The translations under genes and the position numbers were made by a program. DNA of 64,000 nt from assembly GCA_035772405.1 (NCBI GenBank), contig JAYKKM010000228.1, positions 941,001 to 1,005,000 of the forward strand, read 5' to 3'. Origin of the DNA: Chrysogorgia sp. JL179-B06. Its lineage: Eukaryota; Cnidaria; Anthozoa; Scleralcyonacea; Chrysogorgiidae. Position 1 is the first letter of the stretch, and each line of letters starts with the position of its first letter. Below the pieces are notes generated by a model. That model saw only the letters and a list, made by a program, of their open reading frames with translations. It was not told the DNA's origin and ran no database searches. Shown one piece after another: positions 10,442-20,833 of the stretch.

Positions 10442-10541
10442 AAATAAACAATTAAATAGAGTAATTCCCATCGTACTTTTCGCGCTTGGCTTTGACCTTT
10501 AAGCTTTGTCGGAGGACAACCTTAATTGATTTAGCTGTATA

Positions 10542-11422
10542 CTATAGTTGTCCGATGTATAGCATAATAAACATAACAGTTGAAAATAACTTTAACAGAT
10601 CTAATTGGCAACCAATGTTCACGCCTTTGTTTTCTGGACACAATGTTTAATGGCTGAACAATTTAGGATGGCGTTCATTAATTGTCATTGTTTTTGTTTA
10701 CATGAGTCGCCACATTTTGCTTTGTTCATGTATGTAATCGTAGCTCCGACTGTGAGAAGGATTTCGACGAGTTGATCATCATTAATTTCGTGTAGGTCAC
10801 GTTTTTCGCCAGCTTTTTTCAACTATATGTTGCTTCATAAGCAGCGATAACTTTTTGCCTTCTTTATCAACGAAGAACCAATAAATCGGAACTGGAAAGC
10901 GGATTGAAAATACGCTAATGAGTCTGTATGCTAATGACTACCAATGGTAAATTTACGTCAACAAAGCAAAGTAATTAACAAAAAAAGACAAACTGCAGAT
11001 ATTGCTCGCCTTTGTTTGCACAATTTGCCAGTCTCCTGAAGTTTAGCCTGCGTGGCAGGCGTTACATTTGAGTAGATAACCCCCCTCCACCGTAACAAAG
11101 GGATGCCGCCGCGCGCTGATTGGTCGAGAAAGCACGTCATGCTGAGCGTGACGAACGTGACGAACGGATATAGCGTGACGAACGGAAGTAATTTGCGGTA
11201 TGCAAGTACGATTATAGAAAAATAAAAATATATAGAAATACGTATCGGCAATAATCCCTCGCATTTTGTATGTGTTTGTGAATAATATTTTAATATTTTA
11301 GTTGAATGATTTGCAAGTACGGGGTATAGCTAATGTCCTGAAACGTTTATACCAGGTGTTTAATAAATTTACTTGGTCGTGTGGTTTATTATGAATTTGA
11401 GTATCCCATTTAGCTGCCGTTC
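10542..11422. other. Gene-free stretch
   Basis: Nothing convincing was found. A short run at 11140-11190 repeats GCGTGACGAACG two to three times, and AATACGTATCGGCAATAA near 11238 is echoed at about 14617-14640. Confidence 0.4.
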
Positions 11423-11539
11423 ATGTCTAGAAAGCGAGTCGAAAGAATCTTAGCTGAAATCGAACGAGTGACCCAGTCGAACGATTCACCTTTTTATGTC
11501 GAGACGCCGAACGGTGGGACGGGAAGAGAACGAACGTGA
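11423..11539 (+). CDS. Short ORF of unknown function
   Basis: A 38-codon frame starts MSRKRVERILAEIERVTQS and ends GGTGRERT. It begins with a basic/amphipathic helix and has a more GC-rich, coding-like composition than its surroundings. No family is recognised and no splice site was identified with certainty. It may be a first exon, part of an unrecognised transposon, or chance. Confidence 0.2.
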   Translation: MSRKRVERILAEIERVTQSNDSPFYVETPNGGTGRERT

Positions 11540-11584
11540 TCGCAAACCCAGACAAATAGCACTAAGCTGCGGTATTGCAGAATA

Positions 11585-12215
11585 TACACAATATACACCT
11601 GTCAATAAATAGTGTATATTCTGTATATACATATACTTAACTGTATAAACTCACTTACTATACACAATATACATGTCTAATGTCAAAACTGTATATACTG
11701 TATATTATCATTTTGAGCAACCTCTAGTCTGTATATAGTGTATATTGTGTATATAGTGTATACATATACACTATATACACAATATACATGTCTATAGTCA
11801 AAACTGTATATACTGTATATATATTATCACTTTTGATCAACCTCCATCTAGTCTGTATATAGTGTATGCTTCGTTCTTTAAAAAATCCCGTTCGCGTTAT
11901 GTTTCAGTTAATAAATAACACAATAGGGTTAGGATTAAGGTTCGGGTTAGGGTTAGGCATTCTAACTCTCGCTATATACACTATATACACTTTTGACTTT
12001 AGACGTATACTATACGTATAGAGTGTATATATATACACTATATACACAATATACACTATATACTCACTTAGCTTCATTCTAACTCTCACTATATACACTA
12101 TATACACTTTTGACTATGGGACATCATAGTGTATATAAATATACATGGGGAATATACACAATATACCCAACATATATACAGTGTATACATACATATACAT
12201 GGGCCTTACTCACAA
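11585..12215. repeat. TATACACTATATACAC-type palindromic repeat region
   Basis: Alternating TATACAC, TGTATA and ACAATATACA motifs, many self-complementary, fill this region. Two similar blocks (about 11640-11740 and 11745-11870) share TGTC-AAAACTGTATATACTG. A TTAGGGTTAGG stretch lies at 11925-11960. The region can form many small cruciforms; no gene is supported. Confidence 0.85.
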
Positions 12216-12574
12216 ATAGCACCATTTATATTAACTTTATATTAATTTATATTAACGTCTAAAAATACCATCACGCAATATCGCAATCTAATGACAAACC
12301 CCCGTAATCTTTGTCTCGCTCGTCGCAAAAGGCCAAATCGATGAACGCTATCTATAATTAAAGATTATCGAAGGCCATTGGCGAACTTGCTTACGAATTG
12401 CGCGAAAAAGCCAGCGTTCCATTCAGGCAGTGCGGTATCAACGTTTCAAAGCAATTTGGGTCCGGAAGCGTCAAAACGTATTTACGGCCACGATAACCAT
12501 TGCGATGTAATCTCAAATTAATAACAAGAACCGCGCTTATAAAAGCTCGATGGTAAAACAGAGCCAATACTATT

Positions 12575-12745
12575 CATACCGCTCATAGAAAATGAAATAA
12601 CCTAAAACAATGGTCCCAAAGGGAAATTAATGATGCGGGACATGCAAAAACAATTAACAGGCGTCTATAAATATGCATGTTTCGTGCATTCCACTCAGTT
12701 CTAACTCAGTTCCAGCGGACAAGCACATGCGAAGTTATGACTTGG
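12575..12745 (+). promoter_or_regulatory. TATA/Inr core promoter
   Basis: TATAAATA at 12666-12673 lies 31 bases before the A of TCAGTT (12695-12700), the spacing expected for a TATA box and initiator. Transcription is predicted to start at 12697, giving a 77-base leader before the ATG at 12774. The whole block from TTCATACCGCTCAT (about 12573) through GACTTGGCA (about 12747) is duplicated at 13728-14070, with the TATA and Inr conserved in the second copy. Confidence 0.7.
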
Positions 12746-12773
12746 CAGTGACCCACGCGAATTTCTGTACGAT

Positions 12774-12944
12774 ATGGCAGAGACTCGTATGCAGTATCCA
12801 GTAGAAATAGTTGAGGAGGGTGGCCAAATCGAACAACCAGCACCACAGCAACAGCCTCAACAACAACAGCCTCAACAACAACAGCCTCAACAACAACAGC
12901 CTCAACAACAACAGCCTACAGCGCCTGTTGACGGGGACTTTGAG
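12774..12944 (+). CDS. First coding exon with Gln/Pro repeat
   Basis: The ATG follows the predicted promoter by 77 bases. The 57 codons read MAETRMQYPVEIVEEGG, then four to five PQQQQ-type units encoded by a 15-bp DNA repeat (CAACAACAACAGCCT), then PVDGDFE up to a consensus GAG|GTATGT donor in phase 0. The acidic head and Q/P spacer suggest an intrinsically disordered N-terminus. Downstream exons were not found before the second promoter copy, so the function is unknown. The repeat may vary in length between individuals. Confidence 0.55.
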
Positions 12945-13727
12945 GTATGTATAGTTTCGTTTCTTGTTGTAAATCGTAATATTTTGATTAACACCGCACC
13001 TCTTTTGCGAATAGGACTTTACGCTAGTCCGTATTCCGGGTCATCACCTACCTATACTATCAAGTTTTGTGATTGGTTGATTAAAACAATAAAACAATAG
13101 AATCAACCACAAAGAAACCAATGTCCTAACCTAACCACTTTTGTTCCATATAGCCAATCGCAAAACCTGTTCATTTTAGGTACGTATTCGTATTCCTAGT
13201 ATAAACTCTTTTAGAGTTGTGTTCTGTGGGCCGGCTATGCTTAAAAACATATAAAACCGTTAAACTGTTACACTAACCGTTAAACTGTTTACTTCGTGGC
13301 TTTGTAAACGTTCATATTGCCTTGCGATCGACTCATATTATATGCAAGTCATACTATCATTCGATCTACCTTTATGCTGTAATATGTGACAAGTTGGACT
13401 CAGTTAGACGAGCTCAACTCGAGATGTATAATATGTATGTAATAACACAATTTTCGGCAACGCGATCGCTTGGTGCCCATTGGAACGTGACATGGATACC
13501 ATACTGTGGTTTATTTATTGCATACATGGTTGACGGTAAAAATTATTTCTTTCATCTTCAGGCTGTGTGGGCATGTAAATCGCTCTGTAAATGCGACAAC
13601 ACTCGCTTGATCTCTATTACATCATTATTCCACGGGGTCCATATTATCAGGCAAGTGAACTCTTCGTACTATTTCCAACGTACACAAACCTTATTTTCAA
13701 CATAATCTCTGTAAATACGTACGATTA

Positions 13728-14070
13728 TTCATACCGCTCATAATGATATGCGAAAATGAAATAACCTAAAACAATGGTCCCAAAAGGAAATTAATGATGC
13801 GGGACATGCAAAAACAATAGCGCTCCGTCGAGATGACGTCAGTACCGATGTTTGTCCGCTTTTACCCATAATTCTTGCGGCCTAACAAAAGAAATAGTTC
13901 ATTTGCAATCATTTGTGAGTCAAATTTGGTTTGTTTGTCCGCTTTTTGAGCTATTAATAGCAGCCAGACTCTACGCTATTAACAGGCGTCTATAAATGCA
14001 TGTTTCGTGCATTCCACTCAGTTCTTGCTCAGTTCCAGCGGACAAGCACATACGAAGTTATGACTTGGCA
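13728..14070 (+). repeat. Second copy of the promoter block
   Basis: Matches 12573-12747 with few changes: GAAATAACCTAAAACAATGG, GATGCGGGACATGC, TATAAATG (13991-13998), CACTCAGTTC (A at 14020, 29 bases from the TATA) and GACTTGGCA. It is split by a 159-bp insertion. After GACTTGGCA the match stops, so the Q/P exon is not duplicated in visible form. Confidence 0.85.
13819..13977. mobile_element. 159-bp insertion with AGCG/CGCT ends and AT target duplication
   Basis: Comparison with the uninterrupted copy at 12573-12747 (CAATTAACAGG) defines the insert: AGCGCTCC...TACGCT, with the AT before it repeated after it. It has no coding potential. A partly similar sequence containing GCGGACAAACAAA lies near 8217-8235 in the other orientation. 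Confidence 0.7.
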
Positions 14071-14406
14071 ACCCACCCACCCGCCCTCAAAATTCGCGTG
14101 GGTCGTACATACCTTCCTTTGCCAAGCTATCTAGCTTGGCCGCTGATCAATATTCCCAATACCTAAATCACATATGAGCATGAATGATGAGTGGTATGAA
14201 ATAGTATACTAACGAACAATAGGCCCACGCTTAATGCAACACCCACTCACAGTAATTATAACACATGCGATGACGTATATATATATATGCTCAATGAAAC
14301 TAGTCCAGAGCATTATTAAAGATAAAAGTAAAGGAGACGAAGGTTTTCACTTAAGCATTTTATTAACTGTTCAGTTTCGTGCACATGTCGTTGATGAGTG
14401 CATAGA
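14071..14406. other. Gene-free stretch
   Basis: No exon or complete element was recognised. A short TA microsatellite occurs at 14276-14288. Confidence 0.4.
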
Positions 14407-14596
14407 CAGAGTGTCCCAAAAAAAGGCTACCTTTTCAAATTCAAATGAGCGTGTTAATTCAAACAACCTATTGCATGTGTTTAATATCCCATGTAGTTCA
14501 AAAGCGATAATGAATTTCAAAGAACTACAATAGGTTGCTTGAATTAACATGCTAATTTGAATTTGAAAAGGTAGCCTTTTTTTTTGGGACACCCTG
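14407..14596. mobile_element. Foldback MITE, mariner-like ends
   Basis: The ends CAGAGTGTCCCAAAAAAA and TTTTTTTGGGACACCCTG are inverted, flanked on the right by TA. The arms pair for roughly 70 bases (GGCTACCTTTTCAAATTC), leaving a short loop near 14500. The terminal sequence and TA flank suggest a Tc1/mariner-type origin. Confidence 0.75.
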
Positions 14597-14745
14597 TATA
14601 GCTTCTAGCTGACTAGAAATACGTATCTGCAATAACCCCCTCGGCCGCCTTTTTATCTTCAACTGCAAGATTTTCCCATCGATGATCCCCAGGGCCCAAA
14701 CCTCGCACGCCGTGTATTTGTGAACAAATCGCAAGAAAGGCCGTT

Positions 14746-15135
14746 TCGCGTACGTATATTTTGAACGTTACCTCGGCCTCGATATCGGTCAATATTTTAT
14801 ACTCGATTTAAGGCAGATTTGGAATTACCAAGTCTATATCCATAACATACGTGTCTTGCGCACGGAAAAGCCTATTCTAGGCTCCCTTCGTAAAACTGTT
14901 TATGTACTTAGTACTTAGTCTTAGAAATTGATCGTCAATCAGGCGGCCGCTTCGTCGTATATTATTTTGAGCCTTATCTCGGTCAATATTTAACCGTTTT
15001 CAATTCTAGAAACAGATTTGGAATTACCCAATCCGAGTACATAACATACTTGCCTATACTGTTACGCAAATGTGCATACCCTTCGTTAAAATCTGTTTAT
15101 GTAGTTCGTCAGATCACAAATCGCCATTGACCGCT
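14746..15135. repeat. Dimeric ~200-bp dispersed repeat, copy 1
   Basis: Two head-to-tail units share TCGGTCAATATTT, CAGATTTGGAATTACC, CATAACATAC and CTGTTTATGTA. The same dimer recurs at 53476-53835 at clearly lower identity. No termini or coding capacity were seen; it could be an old satellite or a tandem-repeat MITE. Confidence 0.75.
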
Positions 15136-15281
15136 CCCCGTTGTCTGCCAAGGCCCACATCTCGCGTGTGTAAACTTATGGATCAACGTAAGAAGTAATG
15201 CTTGTGGGATTCTCATGAGCCTACAATTACTGAATATTGGTAATTCTAGTTATTAGACCGACTAATGTGGAATACGTACTA

Positions 15282-16009
15282 TAGTCAACTCTCGTTATAG
15301 CGGACACCCTGGGGACCGTCATTTGGTGTCCGTAATAGCGAGAGTCCGCAATAGCGGGATGCGATGAAAATATCCCGATTTCAGGTTGTAAAATGTCACT
15401 ACAATCTATTACTGCTTTTTTGTTTCAAAATGTCCAGTTTATTTCAATTTTTACTTGACGTTTACTGTGATACATAAATACACAGTACAAGTCAAAATAG
15501 ACTGTCAAGTCAAAAATTTGTATTCAAATATATATTTTTATTCCAAAACCAAAAATACAACGGTAACATGAATCAGTGTCAAATGTCTTTTCTTTCCTTC
15601 ACTGTAAAGGTACAGTAACAAACTCAGTAAAAAACTTACACGAAGTTTTATTCTGTGATGAAGTACCTCTCTAGCGTTCTTTGATATGATCTTTCGCTCA
15701 AAGCATTCTCGCTTACTATATATTTTCTGTTTGTCATTCTTGTCGACAGAAATGACGAACGGAATCTTCAAAGTACTTCCGATGTAAATATGATGTAAAT
15801 ATGTTACTCGATAAATTAAAAAGTCATTCACTTTCTTGTGTCGAGAGAAAAATACGTCCAAGGTGTCCGTTGTAACGAGAGTAGAACAATAAAAATGTTT
15901 GTTAGGGACTACATGAAGTGTCCGCAATAGCGAGAGTTATTTCAATACATTTCATAGTAGTTTCGGCCGGTCCGTAATAGCGGGGTGTCCGCAAGGCGAG
16001 AGTTGACTG
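15282..16009. mobile_element. Non-autonomous pogo/Tigger-like element, copy 1
   Basis: The left AGTCAACTCTCGTTATAGCG and right GCGAGAGTTGACTG ends are inverted, with subterminal GTCCGTAATAGCGAGAGTCC motifs at both sides and TA at the right flank. The TIR resembles those of pogo/Tigger-type elements. A minus-strand open frame (15538-15927) is not supported as a gene because it is not conserved in the second copy at 18384-19679. Confidence 0.82.
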
Positions 16010-16022
16010 TATAAGTAATAGA

Positions 16023-16157
16023 GATGACTCAAAAAGACCAGACTGTTTTTGTCTGGTCTTTATTTTTGGTTAGGTATAGGGTTAGCTACAGTAAGGATTA
16101 GGTTTAAGGTTAGGGTAAGGATTAGACTAGTTCGTGAAAAGGTCCTTTTGAGTCATC
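16023..16157. mobile_element. MITE with GATGACTCAAAAGGAC ends
   Basis: Inverted ends GATGACTCAAAAAGACC and GGTCCTTTTGAGTCATC enclose TTAGGGTTAGC and similar telomere-like motifs. A second member with the same ends is at 23328-23499. Confidence 0.75.
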
Positions 16158-16990
16158 ATTTTTTATTATATTGTGAAAAGAATTTACATTAATGATTCGA
16201 TTTGTTGGACGTCGGAACTTTGAAGCTCCAAGCCACTCTACATGCAGTCAACCGCGTACCCAGGCTCTTTTCTCCGCTCCCCCTGGTTCGAGGTTGCTCT
16301 ACAATGTATAACGAAACCGACAGAAAATTAATATTAGCCTTAATTGCCCGAGGTGTATAAGACCGTATTTTTTTTCACGCATCCGTGGCTCCGAGGTGTC
16401 CAGAGCTTTCAAACTACCACAACGGGTTGTTTTAAAAATACTAATTGTTATTCTGCCCGTTTTGTGTTTTTTTTATTCCGCCCAGAGTTATTATCGCCTT
16501 AATTGAGTAATTGCTCATTGATTTTTAATGAGTTTTTCAACGTTTCAGTTCATCAATTAGCTTGCAGCATAAGGAAGACAGACATTCGACGTATGTCAGG
16601 ATCCTATACCTTTCGACTCGTCTATAGGAAGTGCAGGATATCTCAGTCGATCTGTGAGTACCCATAACTTATAATGTTATACATATTGTCTATATGTTTC
16701 ATGACTTTCTATACATATTGTATGAAGGTACAGGTATAGTTCGCTACAGGTAGGTAAGGTATATACAGGTGTTTTTAAGACTAAGGTACAGGAAGTTAAG
16801 ACAAGGGCCTTGGCTTGAAACGTTAGACCTCCTACACAGCTATTTCGGCATGAGTACACCAACCTTAATGTATTTGTAGTTTTACAACCCTATACTTACG
16901 TGCGATCAGTCAAACCTAACACGGGTCCCAAATTTGTCTCGTTCGCACTATACGTAAACACGACGCTAACACCCAGAACGACGTCTCTTA
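16158..16990. other. Gene-free stretch with small inverted element
   Basis: CAACCGCGTACCCAGG (16248) and CCCTGGTTCGAGGTTG (ending 16308) are inverted and related to the outer ends of the foldback at 4371-5299. Nothing else was recognised up to 16990. Confidence 0.45.
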
Positions 16991-17184
16991 AGCCTGGTTT
17001 CCATTTGGTCGCTACGATCGCAACGGTGTCATAGTGGTCGATGTAATAGAGTGTCTATCTATATCTCTGCAAGCAGTAAAGACTGCTTTGCATACAGCAG
17101 GCAAAAGAGAAGATAGATCGACACTCTATTACATCGACCACTATGACACCATTGCGATCATGGCGACCAAATGAAAACCAGGCT
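16991..17184. mobile_element. Foldback MITE with TTA target duplication
   Basis: AGCCTGGTTTCCATTTGGTC and its inverse at 17164-17184 extend into arms of about 80 bases (CGATGTAATAGAGTGTC inside). The flanks are TTA on both sides (16988-16990 and 17185-17187), as in PIF/Harbinger transposition. The loop is about 40 bases. Confidence 0.85.
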
Positions 17185-17584
17185 TTAACCCTTCAAGCCC
17201 CAGTATCAGTATACAAATTCTCCTTATAGTACTAGTTGGGAGAAGTTGTCTTAAAAACATGTCTGTTTATCTTTGGTGATCATTTTCTTTATTCTCATTA
17301 CCTGTATACATAGTTAACCATTGGTATTATTAGGAGAAGTTAGGTGTTGATCACTCCTGGGGTTGGTTAACAATGTAGTTTTTCATTCAAGTACTGCTAT
17401 ATGTGTGATTATTAATCCGAAGAATGTAATCTCAACGACGTTCTCCATCCAAACAGGGCGTTGCTTACAGTATTATCACGCTCTGTACACGACGTCGACC
17501 GCTGTACTACTTTCAGTTTATTGCTTACCCTGAACACTAACTTCAATCAGAAAATTGTCAAGCTTGCAAGATGTCTGAAAACAC
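17185..17584. other. Gene-free stretch
   Basis: Nothing recognised. Confidence 0.4.
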
Positions 17585-17735
17585 GCGTTGAAAGTAAATA
17601 ATTGAAGAGAAGGTGCTGCTTTTGCAACAACACCAGCAAATCGTAAGACTTTTGGTCTTCTCGAATAACGGCCTTAAACCTCGGAACCCCTATATCAGTT
17701 GGGTTTTCCGTTCACCCAAGAGTGATAAACTGAAT
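17585..17735 (+). repeat. SINE-like fragment
   Basis: Matches the body and tail of the SINE-like repeat at 52616-52845 (AAGACTTTTGGTCTTCTCG, CTCGGAACCCCTATA, AGAGTGATAAA). The head with the tRNA-like B box is absent here. Confidence 0.65.
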
Positions 17736-18383
17736 AGTCGAGCTCTTAAAACATGATTCTCTGACTCGGATAAATAGGACAACCTTACCTTGTGTGCTTG
17801 ATCGACTCTCCTACTCTATGGGCTGTGCCCCAAAACGTAGTTTACCTAAAGTCATGTTTACTGATGTACATAACTTCGTATGAAAATTGGATAACCAACA
17901 TATGTTACTTGCTTGGAGGATCCAAAGGATACACAACGCTGGGTATTTATGGTAAAAGGAATAAAATATGGCACGCTCGTTTTATAATACAGACGGATCC
18001 GATCAAAAAAGATATAGGGTCAGTTTTAATATACAGACGCGTTTCAATTAACAACAAAAGCGATAAAAACAGCTGCGAGAAACGTCTGCTTTATACAAGA
18101 GAGCCTGGCTCGTTTTTGCACATGAGTTATGTGCAAAAATATATGTAAAAACAGAACTATATATATAGTTGAACTTTTCAAGACTTAAATTTCAATTAAA
18201 TTATTTTTAACATTATTTTACACTCCCTAAGAAAACCTCTCTTTGTCATCATATCATGATGTATACTAATTAATTCATGTCTATTTTAAGACGTATTAAT
18301 TGTTGAAGCCAAGTGTTTTATGTAAACTGAAGAAGCCTAATCAAATTATTTTCCCTATAATAATTTTCCTTAAAGTCCCTACA
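17736..18383. other. Gene-free stretch
   Basis: An open frame at 17792-18148 has no recognisable motif and no splice or promoter support. No element was recognised. Confidence 0.4.
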
Positions 18384-19679
18384 CAGTCAACTCTCGTTAT
18401 AGCGGACACCCTGGGGACCGTCATTTGGTGTCCGTAATCAGCTGGCCAGCAAAACTAGCGCTGTCGGCAAATAAAGGATTTGTCGGCAAATGAAACCTTT
18501 TAATTCTGGGGTTTGCTAAATAACCGCTAACCCCAAAACAACTTAGATCCTAGCCCTAACCCCCCCCCCCCCCCCCACCTTATGAATTTTCTAACCCTAA
18601 TCTACCTCGATTCCCTTGATGTTATCCAGTTGATGTGACTGATGACCAACAAGATTTCATGCTCATCCTCGATCATCGCCCGGGTTAGCAAATTACTGTT
18701 CGAAAATCGAAATCACGAGATATACAACAGAGGAAGTGAAGTGTGATGTACTCCAGACCTTTCTATACTATTCTTTTAGTTAAACCCCACTTTCATTGAC
18801 CCCCTAGAAGCCAATATACTGATAGTTCCATCTTTCCTGTGAGTCGGAGTTTTTTGTAGTTTGGTCGTGCATGTCTGGGTTTATTATTTTTGAACGACCA
18901 CATTTGTCGGCAAAATTAATTATCGCACCCCCCCTGCTCAATCCCCTTTGCGACGGCCCTGTCCGTAATAGCGAGAGCCCGCAATAGCGGGATGCGATGA
19001 AAATATCCCGATTTCAGGTTGTAAAATGTCACCGTTTACCGCTTTTTTGTTTGAAAATATCCAGTTTATTTCAATTTTTAGTTGACGTTTACTGTTATAC
19101 ATGAGTACACAGTACAAGTCAAAATACAAGTCAAAAATTTGTATTAAAATTTTTTTTTATTCTAAAACCAAAAATACAACGGTAACATGAATCAGTGTCA
19201 AATGTCTTTTCTTTCCTTCACTGTAAAGGTACAGTAACAAAACGCAGTAAACTTACACGAAGTTTTTAAGCACCTCTCTAGCGTGCTTTGATGTGATCTT
19301 TCGCGCACGGCATTTTCTCTGGCTTTATGTTTTTCTGTTTGTCATTCTTGTCGACAGAAATGGTGACGAACGGAATCTTCAAAGTACTTACGCTGACAAT
19401 AGCAATATGTAAATATGTCACTCGATAAATTAAAAAGTCATTCACTTTCATGTGTCGAGAGAAAAATACGTCCAAGGTGTCCGTTGTAACGAGAGTAGAA
19501 CAATAAAAATGTTTGTTAGGGACCACATAAGTGTCCGCAATTCCGTAATAGCGAGAGTCCGTAATAACGAGATTTATTTTCAATACATTTCATAGTAGTT
19601 TCGGCCGGGGATTTACCAACTGTCCTTAATAGCGGGGTGTCCGTAATAGCGGGCTGTCCGCAAAGCGAGAGTTGACTGT
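18384..19679. mobile_element. Non-autonomous pogo/Tigger-like element, copy 2
   Basis: Same termini as 15282-16009 (CAGTCAACTCTCGTTATAGC; GCGAGAGTTGACTG, TA at the right flank). The copies share the interior, including AATATCCCGATTTCAGG and TCGACAGAAATG, but differ by many substitutions and indels, so they inserted independently. A hAT element interrupts it near the left end. Confidence 0.82.
18439..18961. mobile_element. Non-autonomous hAT element nested in the pogo-like copy
   Basis: Ends CAGCTGGCC and GACGGCCCTG are imperfectly inverted. The target TCCGTAAT is present on both sides (18431-18438 and 18962-18969), a perfect 8-bp duplication. Removing the insert restores the sequence of the other pogo-like copy exactly at this point (GTCCGTAATAGCGAGAG). 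The interior carries GTCGGCAAAT repeats near both ends and a CCTAGCCCTAACC stretch related to 4250-4300. Confidence 0.92.
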
Positions 19680-19724
19680 ATATAGTTACTGCCTAATTTC
19701 TAATTCAATTACGTTTTCCTTGAC

Positions 19725-20115
19725 AGTTATGTACATACATGAATTAGTAATGTAGTTCTTTCTCGAATACTTGCGTATAAGTGACATATTAACGACCACG
19801 AGGGGCCAAAATGTCTATATATTTTTTCTCACCGTCGATCAGAAAGCTACAGCCTACAGGTTCGATTTTAACTATAGTTTTACAGCTGCATGTGAACATG
19901 AATTAGAAATCTTCTAGTTCTTCCTTAGTAATATATTAACAATTTAACGACCATCACTCATCGTAGCCCAAAACATCTATATATTCTCACTAGAACATTT
20001 TTGTAAATCCAGCATCCCTATTTGCTCATGCCATTGGTCAAAGCATCTATATTCTCACCAGCGATCAGAAAGCTGTGCAGGTTCGATTTAGTCCGTTTTC
20101 GAGCTTGTTAAAATT
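19725..20115. repeat. Degenerate ~190-bp tandem duplication
   Basis: CATGAATTAG, TTAACGACCA, TCTATATATT-TTCTCAC and GATCAGAAAGCT-CAGGTTCGATTT occur twice in the same order. No coding potential. Confidence 0.55.
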
Positions 20116-20145
20116 CATGTTTATGTGATTACCCTTACAGAAAAA

Positions 20146-20274
20146 TTCTATAGGCGCCTATAGGAGCTATAGGCGTCTATAAGCTAATATGTTTCTCTAT
20201 AGGTCGCCTATAGAAAATGTGCCAATTGCCTATAGAAGGTTGCCTATAGACATGCATATAGGCAGGCCTATAGA
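20146..20274. repeat. Cluster of CCTATAGG-type palindromes
   Basis: CTATAGGCGCCTATAGG and at least seven further CTATAG motifs occur in about 130 bases on alternating strands. The segment could fold into many hairpins. It is not part of any recognised element. Confidence 0.7.
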
Positions 20275-20603
20275 CTTTTTTGTTAGGGTGCACAGCTCGT
20301 GCATATTGCATGTATTGATGTAAATTGCAGCTTGACAGTATATATTAGACTACATGTACCTTTACATGGTAGAGAACGTTTTCTGATTCAGCATTCATAT
20401 CTATAAAAATGTTTTGATTCATGAAGCATCAGTTACAAGAAGAAATAGTCGGATTCCGTCGTTTGCGTTTAAGAGATGAGTCACGTGATATTAGGAAGTT
20501 AAGCAACTGAACGATAACATAAAATGTTGTGGTTCAATTGTAAAAGGAAGACATTCACGAAAATCGAGTTTGAGATTTATAAATTGACATGAGGATGATA
20601 AAA

Positions 20604-20700
20604 CAGGGTTCGTACAGAACTTGAATGTTCTTGAAAGACCTTGAATTTATGAAGAAGTGCTTGAAAGTCCTTGAATCCTTCATCATTTAATTTTTATGAC
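20604..20700 (+). mobile_element. hAT-type terminal fragment
   Basis: CAGGGTTCGTACAGAACTTG followed by several CTTGAAAGTCCTTGAAT repeats is a terminus I recall from non-autonomous hAT elements of many animals. The other end was not found. Confidence 0.5.
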
Positions 20701-20731
20701 ATTTTCTGAAAGAGAGAATTTCGTCAGCATT

Positions 20732-20833
20732 TTCGAGCGGCCCTTCGTCAGAGAGTGAAACATAAAGTGAAATAATCAATCATGAGTTATTATTTCACTT
20801 TAGGTTTCATTCTCTGACGAAGGGCCGCTCGAA
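20732..20833. repeat. Near-perfect 100-bp hairpin
   Basis: TTCGAGCGGCCCTTCGTCAG and following bases pair with CTGACGAAGGGCCGCTCGAA over about 45 bases per arm; the loop is about ten bases. Probably a foldback MITE. Confidence 0.85.

Larger units (their letters stand above)
7839..10541. mobile_element. Composite element bounded by 76-bp inverted repeats
   Basis: Positions 7839-7914 and 10466-10541 are inverted copies of each other with about one difference (ends TATACAGCTAAATCAATT; inner end GTACGATGGGA). Between them lie the halves of a broken LINE, a block of degenerate ACACAACAAA-type repeats, a zinc-ribbon ORF and a relic integrase-like transposase, so at least three insertion events are nested. 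An open frame just inside the left arm (to 8076, ending in DFAYINIKKNCFRVG) is not recognised. No target duplication was seen beyond the arms. It may be a transposon that collected insertions, or a foldback pair trapped on both sides of them. Confidence 0.65.

Noticed and set aside
11925..11960. Interstitial telomere
   Set aside because: Only a few degenerate TTAGGG-like units; similar short tracts occur inside MITEs throughout the window.
13322..13705. 127-codon plus-strand ORF
   Set aside because: No recognisable domain, no matching splice sites, and composition like the surrounding non-coding DNA.
15538..15927. 129-codon minus-strand ORF in the pogo-like element
   Set aside because: The corresponding frame in the second copy is broken and no transposase motif is present.
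17792..18148. 118-codon plus-strand ORF
   Set aside because: No domain or conserved motif, and no promoter or splice support.
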